From assembly GCA_937915785.1 (NCBI GenBank), contig CALGGY010000027.1:1-64000 (forward strand): a stretch of 64,000 bases of DNA, given 5' to 3'. This document shows, one piece after another, positions 29,828 through 38,800 of this stretch. The notes beneath the pieces are model-generated. The model saw only the letters and a program-made list of their open reading frames with translations. It had not been told where the DNA came from and did no database searches. Numbering within the stretch: position 1 is the stretch's first letter; the number at the start of each line of letters is the position of its first letter. The stretch comes from an uncultured Bacteroidales bacterium (GTDB lineage Bacteria; Bacteroidota; Bacteroidia; Bacteroidales; P3). The position numbers and the translations under genes were made by a program.

Positions 29828-29844
29828 CTTAATCGGTTAAGTGC
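29828..29844 (+). promoter_or_regulatory. Late-promoter upstream element, copy 4
   Basis: CTTAATCGGTTAAGTGC, within the longer palindrome GCACTTAA-TCGG-TTAAGTGC (29825-29844). It starts 60 bases upstream of the -7 box, one helical turn more than copies 1 and 3. Confidence 0.7.
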
Positions 29845-29887
29845 TTTTTTCGGACAGCCAAAACGCAAATAACACGCCTTTTTGGTG

Positions 29888-29895
29888 TACTTTTG
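29888..29895 (+). promoter_or_regulatory. Late promoter 4 (-7 box), structural operon
   Basis: TACTTTTG, 17 bases before the ATG at 29913. It probably drives the whole capsid-tail-lysis operon to 47185, since I see no strong terminator within it. Confidence 0.65.
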
Positions 29896-29912
29896 CAAAA
29901 AAAAATATATAT

Positions 29913-30704
29913 ATGAAAGAAAAAGTTTTTAACGGCTTAAAACAGGCGTATGCCCCGCTTGGGTTAGGCGACACATTCCTTTCGGGACTTGCCGACATGA
30001 TAGTTGCAACGACGCAGGTAACGGACGAAAATTTGCAGGGTATTATAGCAGGTCAGAAAGCATTTTTGGAGACTATGCAGAAAACCAACGACAAGAGGGT
30101 TCAAGAGGCTATTGGCAAAGCCACCCGCGAAAGCGAGGACAACGCCAAGAAGCTGAAAGAGGAACACGAAAAAGCCATTGCCGACAAGATGAAACAAATT
30201 GCCGAGCTGGAAGCCAAACTATCCTCCCCGACACCTCCCGTTGAACCTCCCAAGCCACCGAAAGCCGATGACGTGCCGGAATGGTACAAGCGCGAAAAAG
30301 CTGAACGCGAAAAACGTGAGCAGGAATGGAAACAGCAGCTCCAGAGCCTGAGCGAGGCAAAAGCCGCCACCGAAGCGGAAATGCAGAAAATCAAGGATGA
30401 GAAAAGCCGTCAGGACAAAGAGCGGGCAGCGGCAGAGCGCACAAAACACATCTCCGAAAAAGCCTTGGAGAAAGGCATACCGCAATGGATGGTCAATCAC
30501 GGTTTCGCCGACATTCCGCAGGATGCCGACGACAAAAAGATTGACGAAATCCTTTCCGGATATGCCCAGGAAATCCAGGCGAACTTTCTGCCGGCAAAGG
30601 GAGCGACGCCACAGTTTGACGGAAAAACGGCCACAAAAGCCGAGACCGATGCAATAGTGGCGAAACTTTTCCCCGACGCGCAGAGGAATGAACAAAAAAA
30701 GTAA
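29913..30704 (+). CDS. Probable capsid scaffolding protein
   Basis: A 263-residue, highly charged, coiled-coil protein (EDNAKKLKEEHEKAIADKMK) with a proline-rich break (PTPPVEPPKPPK) and a compact C-terminal domain. Composition, size and position, first in the head operon before the capsid gene, match phage scaffolding proteins, which guide procapsid assembly and then leave. No protease gene is adjacent. Confidence 0.75.
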   Translation: MKEKVFNGLKQAYAPLGLGDTFLSGLADMIVATTQVTDENLQGIIAGQKAFLETMQKTNDKRVQEAIGKATRESEDNAKKLKEEHEKAIADKMKQIAELEAKLSSPTPPVEPPKPPKADDVPEWYKREKAEREKREQEWKQQLQSLSEAKAATEAEMQKIKDEKSRQDKERAAAERTKHISEKALEKGIPQWMVNHGFADIPQDADDKKIDEILSGYAQEIQANFLPAKGATPQFDGKTATKAETDAIVAKLFPDAQRNEQKK

Positions 30705-30726
30705 AACCAAAAAAAGACAAAAAAAA

Positions 30727-31494
30727 ATGAGCAATTACGCAAAATTTAATAAAGAGGAAATCCAAGTCCTCGCAGGGAAAGACGGAGTTATACTCTGCAA
30801 GCACATCGCAGGACTCACAAGCGGGCGTGTCCTTGACATGACGGACAACTCCGAAAAAGTCATCCCCTGCGGACTTCCCATCGCCACCGACGGAAAAGGC
30901 AGTTACAAACCGATATTCCCAGTGGACGATGCCGCCAACGGCGGATTTGTGTTGCCGGAAGGCTATCACTATGCCGGTCTTTGCGGCGCAACAGAGCTTG
31001 CCACCAAACCTGTTTCCGTTGTTACCGCAGGCGTGTTCAACGAGGAGGCTCTACTCGCAAACCTCAAGCAGGTGTGCCCAACCCCCAACCGTGTGCTGAC
31101 ACTCTCCGACCTGACAGCCATAAAATCGGCTCTGCCGCATCTTATTTTTGAACATGACGAGGCAGGCGACGCAACCATTACCACATTGACAGGACTTGTC
31201 TATATCTACGACGAGACGAGTTTCAACGCAAACTTCGCGAAACTGAGCGACTATTATGCGCAAAACCCCACTGCCGGTGGCTACGACGGCAACTATCCCG
31301 GTGTGAAGTGGATTGTGGCCAACTTCAGCGGTTTGTCGGGTACTATGGTGATAGCCTACGACGGTGTTGTAAAGGCCACACTGCCGGGCATAACCACAAC
31401 CAGCACTTATGTCATAATAGACCCTCTTTCAGACCTCGGTGTCGCCTATACGGATTTCAACCTGTCAAAAGTTCTCATAACTGTTGGAGCTTAG
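30727..31494 (+). CDS. Probable head decoration protein
   Basis: A 255-residue protein directly upstream of the major capsid gene. The sequence is beta-rich with no coiled coil; a trimeric capsid-decorating or spike protein is the likely role by position. The start at 30727 (MSNYAKFNKEE) is chosen over an in-frame lysine-rich extension that overlaps the scaffold gene. Confidence 0.55.
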   Translation: MSNYAKFNKEEIQVLAGKDGVILCKHIAGLTSGRVLDMTDNSEKVIPCGLPIATDGKGSYKPIFPVDDAANGGFVLPEGYHYAGLCGATELATKPVSVVTAGVFNEEALLANLKQVCPTPNRVLTLSDLTAIKSALPHLIFEHDEAGDATITTLTGLVYIYDETSFNANFAKLSDYYAQNPTAGGYDGNYPGVKWIVANFSGLSGTMVIAYDGVVKATLPGITTTSTYVIIDPLSDLGVAYTDFNLSKVLITVGA

Positions 31495-31532
31495 TTCAAA
31501 TGATTGTCTAACCTGAAAAAACACAAAAAAAT

Positions 31533-32618
31533 ATGGCAACAAAATCTCTTTTCCCACAATATGTGGACAAATATTTTCCGAGCTACGTCGCTTCTGTATC
31601 CGAGAAGTTGAACGGACGCAGTCTCAACAACCAGATACCATTTCTTTTCCCGGACATGCTCACCCCACGGTTTTCCGCCGATGGCCGCTGGGAGGCAATC
31701 TCGGCTTCTTACACGCAAGTAACCGCCGATGTGGTGGCGCTGGGTTCCCCCGTGCCGCTGAAAAGCCGCGACAGTCTTCGCACCCTTGTAGGCGACATAC
31801 CGAAAATCGCTGTGAAACGCTCGTTGAATGAGGTGGAGCTGAAAAACATAGACACTATGATAGCACAGAACCGCCCGGAAGCTGACATCGTGAACCGCAT
31901 TTTTTCCGACATCCCCTTTGTCATAAACGCTGTGGACGAAAGAATCGAGGATTTGTTCCTCTCCCTGCTGTCGAAAGGCGAGGGTATGGCTACGGACAAC
32001 AACAATTTCGCGATACGTTTCGGGCTGTCCTACCCCACTGGCAACCAAAGCGGTGTCCGCAAGGTTTGGAGCGACAGCTCCGCTGTTCCCGTGGATGACA
32101 TTCAGGACATCATGGACAAGGCCGAGAAGACAGGCGGAGCGCGTTTCTGCTACACCGACGACACAGCGTTGAAAGCCATGTACACCAACACTCAAGTGCG
32201 GGGATTATTCGGATTCCAGCAGAACTATGTGGGTGGCGGCTCCAACGTGCCCAACCTTTCTTTCATGCAACTGCAGCAGGTGTTTATGAACATGTGGGGC
32301 ATACAGCTTGTAAGAGTGGCGCGCACCACCTACACCGAGACCAACGGAATGGTGAATACCCATAAGGCGTGGAAAGACGGCACTATGGTGTTCACCCGTG
32401 ACGCACGTGTCGGCGACTTGGTTTACACTTCCACCGTTGAGGAAAGCCGCCCTGTGGCAGGCGTGGCCTATCAGATGGCAAATCCCTACTGCCTCGTGTC
32501 GCAATACAGCGAGCAGGAGCCTTATGTGGAGTTCACCAAAGCGCAGGCCATGGTTGTTCCCATTGTAAACAACGTGGACGCCATCTATACATTGGACACC
32601 AAAACCGCCAACGCATGA
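31533..32618 (+). CDS. Major capsid protein (lambda gpE-like)
   Basis: The 361-residue shell protein carries the HK97 fold as in the phage capsid protein E family. Cues include the N-terminal arm (SLFPQYVDKYFPSYVASVSE), the extended loop and spine helix (DIVNRIFSDIPFVINAVDER), the A-domain (DDTALKAMYTNTQVRGLFGF) and the late KDGTMVFTRD ... YCLVSQYSEQEPYVEFTKAQ stretch typical of E-family proteins that load in the order scaffold, decoration, capsid. Confidence 0.85.
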   Translation: MATKSLFPQYVDKYFPSYVASVSEKLNGRSLNNQIPFLFPDMLTPRFSADGRWEAISASYTQVTADVVALGSPVPLKSRDSLRTLVGDIPKIAVKRSLNEVELKNIDTMIAQNRPEADIVNRIFSDIPFVINAVDERIEDLFLSLLSKGEGMATDNNNFAIRFGLSYPTGNQSGVRKVWSDSSAVPVDDIQDIMDKAEKTGGARFCYTDDTALKAMYTNTQVRGLFGFQQNYVGGGSNVPNLSFMQLQQVFMNMWGIQLVRVARTTYTETNGMVNTHKAWKDGTMVFTRDARVGDLVYTSTVEESRPVAGVAYQMANPYCLVSQYSEQEPYVEFTKAQAMVVPIVNNVDAIYTLDTKTANA

Positions 32619-32857
32619 AAACAGTAAGATTCACTGCCGAGTGCAGGGACAAGTTTGACTTTTCGCATGTTTTCCGCATTGGCGAGGAAGTGTCGTTTGA
32701 CGATGACCGAGCCGATGACGTAGTAGGCAGGGGGTTGGCCGTAATGGCCAACTCCGTGCCTGCGAAAAACATGAAAAAAGCCGAAGAAACGAAAGAAGTT
32801 CAGGAGATAAAGAAAAGCACCAAGAAAAAAGCCAAAGTGAGCGATGACCAACCTTGA
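32615..32857 (+). CDS. Small head protein (80 aa)
   Basis: Overlaps the capsid gene by four bases. Compact N-terminal part (TVRFTAECRDKFDFSHVFRI) and a lysine-rich tail (KKSTKKKAK). Possibly a capsid accessory or adaptor. No family recognised. Confidence 0.6.
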   Translation: MKTVRFTAECRDKFDFSHVFRIGEEVSFDDDRADDVVGRGLAVMANSVPAKNMKKAEETKEVQEIKKSTKKKAKVSDDQP

Positions 32858-33173
32858 AGCTTTGAAAGCCAGAGTGAACTATCCTCTATCCGACAGCCAA
32901 GCGAAAGAAAAGCTTGTTGGCCGCGGCGTGGATATTGACGACGATTTCACACAGAGCGTTGCCAAAAGCAAAGCCTTTCAACTGGCCTACGCCGACACAC
33001 TGCGTTTCATCATCACGATGGTGAACCTGTCCCAGGGCGGAAGCGTAACGGCGCAGAACACAAGCGGCATAAGGGGTACTGCCAACGCCATATACAAGAA
33101 ATATGGCGAGGCGCTCATCGGCGAGACGGGCGACACGATTTCGGAGTTGAAGGACATATCACACATGTGGTAA
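32844..33173 (+). CDS. Head-tail connector protein (DUF6706-like)
   Basis: A 109-residue helical protein with NLEALKARVNYPLSDSQAKE at the start, overlapping the previous gene by 14 bases. The helical bundle with early YPLSD motif is typical of the adaptor that binds the portal in Bacteroidetes siphophages. Context supports the call. Confidence 0.7.
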   Translation: MTNLEALKARVNYPLSDSQAKEKLVGRGVDIDDDFTQSVAKSKAFQLAYADTLRFIITMVNLSQGGSVTAQNTSGIRGTANAIYKKYGEALIGETGDTISELKDISHMW

Positions 33174-33176
33174 ATT

Positions 33177-33509
33177 ATGCAGATATTTCCCAACGGATAT
33201 ATGAAATACAGGCTGGCGGACAGGGGAAACGACCTTGACGATAACGGATATGCCGTGTCGGACACGGGATTTTCCGGTGAGTGCCGCTGCACCATCACCG
33301 TCATAACCGACAACCGGAAGGGCAGGTACGATGACGGGCAATACCGCAACGCCAGCTACAGCATAACCTGCAACATGGAAGACGTGTCCGACACTTTCAA
33401 CCCCACGGCGGTAAGTCTGACGCACGACAACAAAGGCAATCTTGGAGTGTTTCAGGTGCAGAGGGTGGAGTATTACAACCTAACCGGAACAATAGAAGTA
33501 TGGGTATAA
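33177..33509 (+). CDS. Head closure protein
   Basis: A 110-residue beta-rich protein (YMKYRLADRGNDLDDNGYAV, SITCNMEDVSDTFNPTAVSL, VEYYNLTGTIEVW). Size, position between adaptor and the gp10-like gene, and beta composition fit a head-closure (stopper) protein. Overlaps the next gene by ten bases. Confidence 0.6.
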   Translation: MQIFPNGYMKYRLADRGNDLDDNGYAVSDTGFSGECRCTITVITDNRKGRYDDGQYRNASYSITCNMEDVSDTFNPTAVSLTHDNKGNLGVFQVQRVEYYNLTGTIEVWV

Positions 33510-33895
33510 CGATAGAAAGCAGTCTTGACAAGCGTTTTGCCGAGATACGGCAGAAAATACAGACCTGTTCCACCGATTATCTCAAAGAGGTGGGCGAGCG
33601 TTTGTATGCCGATGCCATAGAGAGCAAGACGTACACCGACCGCACTGGCAGGCTTACAGCCTCTATCGGTTACGGGGTGGTGCAGGACGGCAAATTGGTA
33701 CACACAGGCGGTTTCGGCGGCGGAGAGGGCGGACAAGAGGGCTTGCGGACTTTGGACGACGCCATCAGCGGTTACTCCACTCCCGGCACAACGGCACTCA
33801 TACTCGTGGCGGGAATGCCATACGCAGTATATGTCTCACGCAAAGGCTACAACGTGCTTGACCACACTCGCCTTTCTATACACCAAATGCTATGA
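33500..33895 (+). CDS. HK97 gp10-like neck protein
   Basis: The 131-residue protein has an N-terminal helix (IRQKIQTCSTDYLKEVGERL) followed by a SYRTGRL-like motif (YTDRTGRLTASIGYGVV) and a C-terminal AVYVSRKGYNVLDHT segment. These are the marks of the gp10/tail-completion family. Confidence 0.75.
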   Translation: MGITIESSLDKRFAEIRQKIQTCSTDYLKEVGERLYADAIESKTYTDRTGRLTASIGYGVVQDGKLVHTGGFGGGEGGQEGLRTLDDAISGYSTPGTTALILVAGMPYAVYVSRKGYNVLDHTRLSIHQML

Positions 33896-34302
33896 CGGGC
33901 GGAGAGATGGAAACATACCTGTTTGAGCGGATAAAGACGCTTGCACCGCCGATAAGCGGAAAAGTGTATTATCGCGGCACCCGACCTGTGCAGAACGACC
34001 GCAACACTGGCACAGAGGATTGTGTGGTTGCAGTAACCACCGGAACGGGTTTGCAGATAGAAAAAGGCACATGTGTAGTGAACATATACATTCCCGACAT
34101 AAGGGTGGCAAGCGGCATGTTCATTTACGACAAGAGCCGTTGCGACGCTGTGGGGAGATGGCTCGACACCCTGCCCGACACCCTTACGGCGATGGGCGAC
34201 GTGAAATTTGAGCGCAACTCCATGGTGCTGACCCTGCCCGAAGAAAACCTTAAAGAACATTTTGTCTCACTGAAAATGGATTTTAAATTGTTGGAAACTT
34301 AA
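33892..34302 (+). CDS. Tail terminator protein
   Basis: A 136-residue protein placed between gp10 and the tail tube gene, the usual slot of the tail terminator (lambda gpU-like). Mixed fold with a helix at METYLFERIKTLAPP and strands after. Four-base overlap with the previous gene. Confidence 0.65.
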   Translation: MTGGEMETYLFERIKTLAPPISGKVYYRGTRPVQNDRNTGTEDCVVAVTTGTGLQIEKGTCVVNIYIPDIRVASGMFIYDKSRCDAVGRWLDTLPDTLTAMGDVKFERNSMVLTLPEENLKEHFVSLKMDFKLLET

Positions 34303-34320
34303 ACAAGAAAGGAACAAATT

Positions 34321-35025
34321 ATGATTTTATCATGGGGTAAGCCTACCATACAAAAGGCTACAAGCACAAACGGGGCGATGACAGGCTCATGGACCGCCAT
34401 CGACACCCCGAAAGAAGACTCCACCCAGCTGCAATCCTCGACAGGCGATAACGTTGAGGCCAAAGAGGAAGGCGGCGACCTTGTGGACGTGATGTTCAAG
34501 AAGAACACCTACACTCTGGAGTTCGACATCTTTGTGAAAAAGGGCGGCTCGCTGCCTTTCAGCGACACCGACGGCATTGTCGCAGGCGAATGGGCTATCA
34601 AGGTGATACCCGAAGACGACCAGTGCGTGGGCATTCAGATAGACCGCGCCACCGTACGCGCCGAGACAAACTACACCTCGCAGGACGGCATAACGGTGCA
34701 TTACACTGTAACACCTTTGAAACCAGCCAGCGGTACGATGGTGAAACTGCTCACATCAGGCGGAACGGCTTTTGCCTCGAACGGCATAACGCTCGACAGA
34801 AGCACGGCCTCGATAACGACATCTGGCACCGTAGCCCTCACAGCCACAACAGAACCCGGTTCGGCAACTGTTTCATGGACTACGACCGACACAAGCGTCG
34901 CCACAGTGAATGCCGGCCTGGTGTCTGGCGTTGCCGCCGGCGTGGCGGTGATTACGGCAACCATTGTAGAAGACGGCGTGGTGTATTCCGCAAGCTGTAT
35001 CGTTACCGTAACGTCAGGCTCGTAA
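34321..35025 (+). CDS. Major tail tube protein with Ig-like domain
   Basis: A 234-residue protein. The N-terminal ~145 residues form the tail-tube domain (LDVMFKKNT-like pattern VMFKKNTYTLEFDIFVKKGG, VRAETNYTSQDGITVHYTVT). The last ~80 residues are a bacterial Ig-like (Big_2) domain: ITLDRSTASITTSGTVALTA, VSWTTTDTSVATVN, GVAAGVAVITATI. Such domains decorate the outer tail surface and may weakly bind carbohydrates. Confidence 0.85.
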   Translation: MILSWGKPTIQKATSTNGAMTGSWTAIDTPKEDSTQLQSSTGDNVEAKEEGGDLVDVMFKKNTYTLEFDIFVKKGGSLPFSDTDGIVAGEWAIKVIPEDDQCVGIQIDRATVRAETNYTSQDGITVHYTVTPLKPASGTMVKLLTSGGTAFASNGITLDRSTASITTSGTVALTATTEPGSATVSWTTTDTSVATVNAGLVSGVAAGVAVITATIVEDGVVYSASCIVTVTSGS

Positions 35026-35112
35026 GAACAATCTACTCTCATTGTTGACGGGGGGAAGGGGCGAGATGCCGCGGTCCGAAGCCGCCCTCCCGTACTTTAA
35101 AAACCAATCCCG

Positions 35113-35628
35113 ATGAAACGCAACAGACAAGACAAAGACACAAAGACAACGGAGCAGAAGGTAGCCGACGCGCTGTTTCAGCGCCAGCAGGAGATAACCA
35201 TTGGCAACCACACATATAATTTTCCACGCCCAAGCATGGCAACGCTTATAATGGCGAGTGAGGAGATTAGCAAACTGCCCAGCGTGAAGATTGACGAAAA
35301 CGGCTCTGTGATAGTGGAGACGTTGAAAAACGCGCGGCACTACCGCAGTGTTGGCAAGATAATAGCAATATTGCTGACAGGTGCCAAGCGCCTGTTGCCC
35401 ACACGGAACATCTTTCACAATTTCCGCACCCGTATCCGTTTGCGACGCATCACACGCGGGATAATGACCGACCTGACACCGGGCGAGGCCAAGGCGTTGA
35501 TAGTGTCGCTTTTGGAGCAAATGCAATGCGCCGATTTTTTCGCCGTTACCACTTTCCTGCAAGGAATAAATATAACAAAACCGACAAGGAAAGTGGAGAC
35601 CTCAACGACAGCCTCTGGGCAAGCATAG
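35113..35628 (+). CDS. Tail assembly chaperone, short form (G-like)
   Basis: A 171-residue protein binding the tape measure during tail assembly. It lies between the tube and tape-measure genes. Its 3' end overlaps a second frame by 103 bases. A heptamer T-TTT-TTC at 35535-35541, correctly phased with the zero frame, should allow -1 slippage into the second frame, yielding a longer G-T fusion as in lambda. Confidence 0.78.
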   Translation: MKRNRQDKDTKTTEQKVADALFQRQQEITIGNHTYNFPRPSMATLIMASEEISKLPSVKIDENGSVIVETLKNARHYRSVGKIIAILLTGAKRLLPTRNIFHNFRTRIRLRRITRGIMTDLTPGEAKALIVSLLEQMQCADFFAVTTFLQGINITKPTRKVETSTTASGQA

Positions 35629-35837
35629 CCAGTTTCAGCAAGTGGTACAGAGTAAGTTTTGAGTATATTCTTTATGAGATGAGTTTTGAGAATTTTGTGA
35701 TGTACAACAGCGTTGTGCCGAGCTACGACACCGACAGGGACAAGGGCAAGAAAGGGAACGACGACGGCAGGCGGCTGAACGCCGACGACCCGAAAAACAA
35801 TAAAGAGATTATCGACTTTTTGAAAACAATACGGTGA
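35526..35837 (+). CDS. Tail assembly chaperone extension (T-like), -1 frame
   Basis: This frame is -1 relative to the upstream chaperone and remains open from before 35526 to 35837. The T-like product (YHFPARNKYNKTDKESGDLN ... LWASIASFSKWYRVSFEYIL) is probably made mainly as the C-terminal part of a frameshift fusion. An ATG at 35526 exists but lacks a good ribosome binding site. It ends four bases before the tape-measure start. Confidence 0.75.
   Translation: MRRFFRRYHFPARNKYNKTDKESGDLNDSLWASIASFSKWYRVSFEYILYEMSFENFVMYNSVVPSYDTDRDKGKKGNDDGRRLNADDPKNNKEIIDFLKTIR
35535..35541 (+). promoter_or_regulatory. Slippery site for programmed -1 frameshift
   Basis: The zero-frame codons GAT TTT TTC contain the X-XXY-YYZ heptamer T-TTT-TTC. 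A slip of one base back enters the frame that reads RRYHFPARNKY and continues to 35837. Position within the overlap of the two tail chaperone frames matches the lambda G/GT arrangement. Confidence 0.72.
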
Positions 35838-35840
35838 AAA

Positions 35841-38800
35841 ATGGCGGATGAATTTATACATATTGATGTTGATAGCGATAAAGCGAAAAAAAACATTGAA
35901 GAACTGCGACAGCTTTTCTCTAAGCTGGGCTTTTCTACGGATCAAGCAGGAGAAAGGCTCGACCATGTATTTGGGGAAGGAGCTGTCATAAAATTTGAAA
36001 AGATTTATCGCGGACTATATGTAAACGAAAAAACATTAAGAAGCCTCAACGACACTGCTCAAAGAGGGATAGACGGTAGCAAGCAGCGAATAGAGCAATT
36101 GGAGACGGAGCTGTCATTGACTGACGAGGCCGACAAAAAGAAAAGGGCTTTGTTGGAGCAAGAGAAAGACAGGATGGGAGTCAACCTTGAGATGCACAAA
36201 AAAATTGCCTCCGCCATCTATGAGCAAATGAAGGCTCAAAAAGAGTTGGAAGCGGAACTGCAAAGCAGTATAAACAAGCAAACGTATCAAGCCAACCCAC
36301 AGGCAGGCGGTGTGCTAAATTCATTCAAAGAACTGAAAGCGCAGGCGGATGCCGCAGGGGTTATTTTTGATAACCTTGACGCAAGAACAACAAGGGCATT
36401 AAACCATATCAACGACGGAATAAATGTCAGCGCTGGAGATTTAAAAAAAATAATCAACGACAACAAAGAAACAATAAGACAACTTGAAGACGAACAAGAC
36501 AAACTGGGGAAAGTGATAAGTGCCGCCGAGATGGACAAGGGCATAAAAGAGCAGGCGAAAAAACGCATTGATGTCATTAATGATGAAATTACCGCAAGAA
36601 AGAAGCTGGGAGAAGTTGTGGAAACCGCGCAGAAGCAGAAAGCCACCGGCAACGATGCAGAAACTGTCCGCATCAGAACACGCATAATGAACCTCAAGCA
36701 GGAAATTATGGAGTACCGCAATGCAGGAAAGGCAGGGTCTGAGTATTATCAAGGCCTCATAAAAGAAGTGCAGACCCTACAGGCCGCGCAACGCAAGCTC
36801 AACTCCGAATTGCAGCTGTTGAGTTCCGCACATCCAATGACGCAGAGCATAATAACGGGATTGCGTGGCATCAGCGGCGGTTTCGCTGCGGCGCAGGGTG
36901 CTATGGCCTTGTTCGGAAGCGAAAACAAAGACCTGCAAAAGGTGATGACCAAACTGCAAGCCCTGATGAGCATAACGATAGGTTTGCAGAGCGTGCAGGC
37001 GGCATTGGACAAGAGCTCCGCCATGGGGCTTGTCTTGCGTACCAAAGCGACCAACGCGCTGAACAAGGTAAAGGAGTTTTTCAATGTCCTCATGGGCAAG
37101 GAGACGGTGCTTGTAAACGCCAATACGAGGGCTACCATTGGCAATACAGCCGCCATTCAAACTAACAATGCAGCATTAACAAAACAAGTGTCTGGCTTGA
37201 GGGGAGCATGGGCTATGCTAAAAAACGGTATAAAAGGGTTAAAATTTAATCCGCTGATAGCGTTAGGTGCTGTTGCTGCCGGGATTGCATATAAAATGGT
37301 CAAATCAATAAAAAATGTAGTTAAGGCTAACGAAGAGTTTAAAAAAAGTGCTGCCGAAATATCGAAAGAACCGATCAGCCAATTAGAATTACTCTCTGCT
37401 AAATGGAAAAGGTTGAGTACATTAAAAGAACAGAAGCAATTTATTAAAGACAATAAAACTGCTTTCGATGAGCTGGGAGTGTCAATCAATAATGTAAGGG
37501 AAGCTCAAGATTTATTGGTAAAAAACAAGGATAAATACATACAATATCTTATTGATATAGCCACAGCACAGGCATATTTGAAGAAAAACGATGATTTGGC
37601 AATTAAGAGAGCCGAACAACTGTTGACGTTAAATCAATTAAAAAAAACAGAAAAGAAAGCAAGAGAAGCGAGGGATAAAGCAAGGTCTGAAGCAGCAAAA
37701 AACAGCCAAAAAAATGCAATAGCTGAATTATCAACGCCAATGAGAGGCGGTTTTGGTGGAGATGCTACGATGGGTGGGACTTCCACATCTGTATATAATG
37801 TCCAAGAACAATTTCTTAAATCCGCAACAGCAGATGTAAAGAAGGCTGAAAAAGCACTTGAAGAAACTGAAAAAGAGTTAGCTGAAAATACCAGAGCGGC
37901 ATTAAATATTGAAGAAGGAGCTGAAAAAATGAAAAAAGAGGCTGGTTTTAAAGAATCAAAAAAAGATACCAAAACCAAGCAGAAGCAGGAGCAGAAGCAG
38001 GAGATAGAGCTCGAAAAACAGACCCTTGAAACTCGCATTGCATACTATAAACAATTCTACAAGGAACGACGCGAATTGCTTGATGAAGACAACATATCAG
38101 GGTTGAAAGTGTTTGACGATGCCGAAGTGAGTGTCGTGGGAGAGTTGTACGACAAACTTTTTGATGTAGAGAAAGCCGCACTTGAAAAACAAAAGGCGGA
38201 GTATGAGAAAACAGCCAATAAAACTATTACCGACGAGCAGGCCAAAGCCGAGAAAATGGCAGAGATAGAAGAATGGTACAGTGCGAAGTTGAAAAAGATA
38301 ACGCAAGAACAGGACAGCAACAAATCGGCGCTTGGCGGGACGGCACAGGCGGCAACAGAGAAACTGTTTGCCGAAATGGTGTCGGGTGCAGACACGACAG
38401 AGAAGAAACTCGAATTGCTGAACACGCAGATTGGGGAACTCCAAAAGGCCGACGACCGCACCAACGCACAGAATAAATGGTTGAAATCGTTACAAAAACA
38501 AGCCAACGACCTCAACGCCGACATCGCCGCCAAGCGAAAGGCCGACCTCGAAAAACTTTTGCAGGAATACGGCGAATTTACCGACCGAAAACGCGAAATT
38601 GACAAGCAGTACGCCAACGACGTAGCACTTATCGACAAACAGCTGGAGCAGGCAAGGGAGAAAGGCAGCGAAGAGCAAATCGCAAGTCTGGAGCGGACGA
38701 AACAGACCATGACAGAGGGCTACCAAGCCGCAATTAAAAACCTCGGCTACAATTACATCCGCGGCTTTTTCACGAAAGCCTTCGACCCCAAGGCCAGCCT

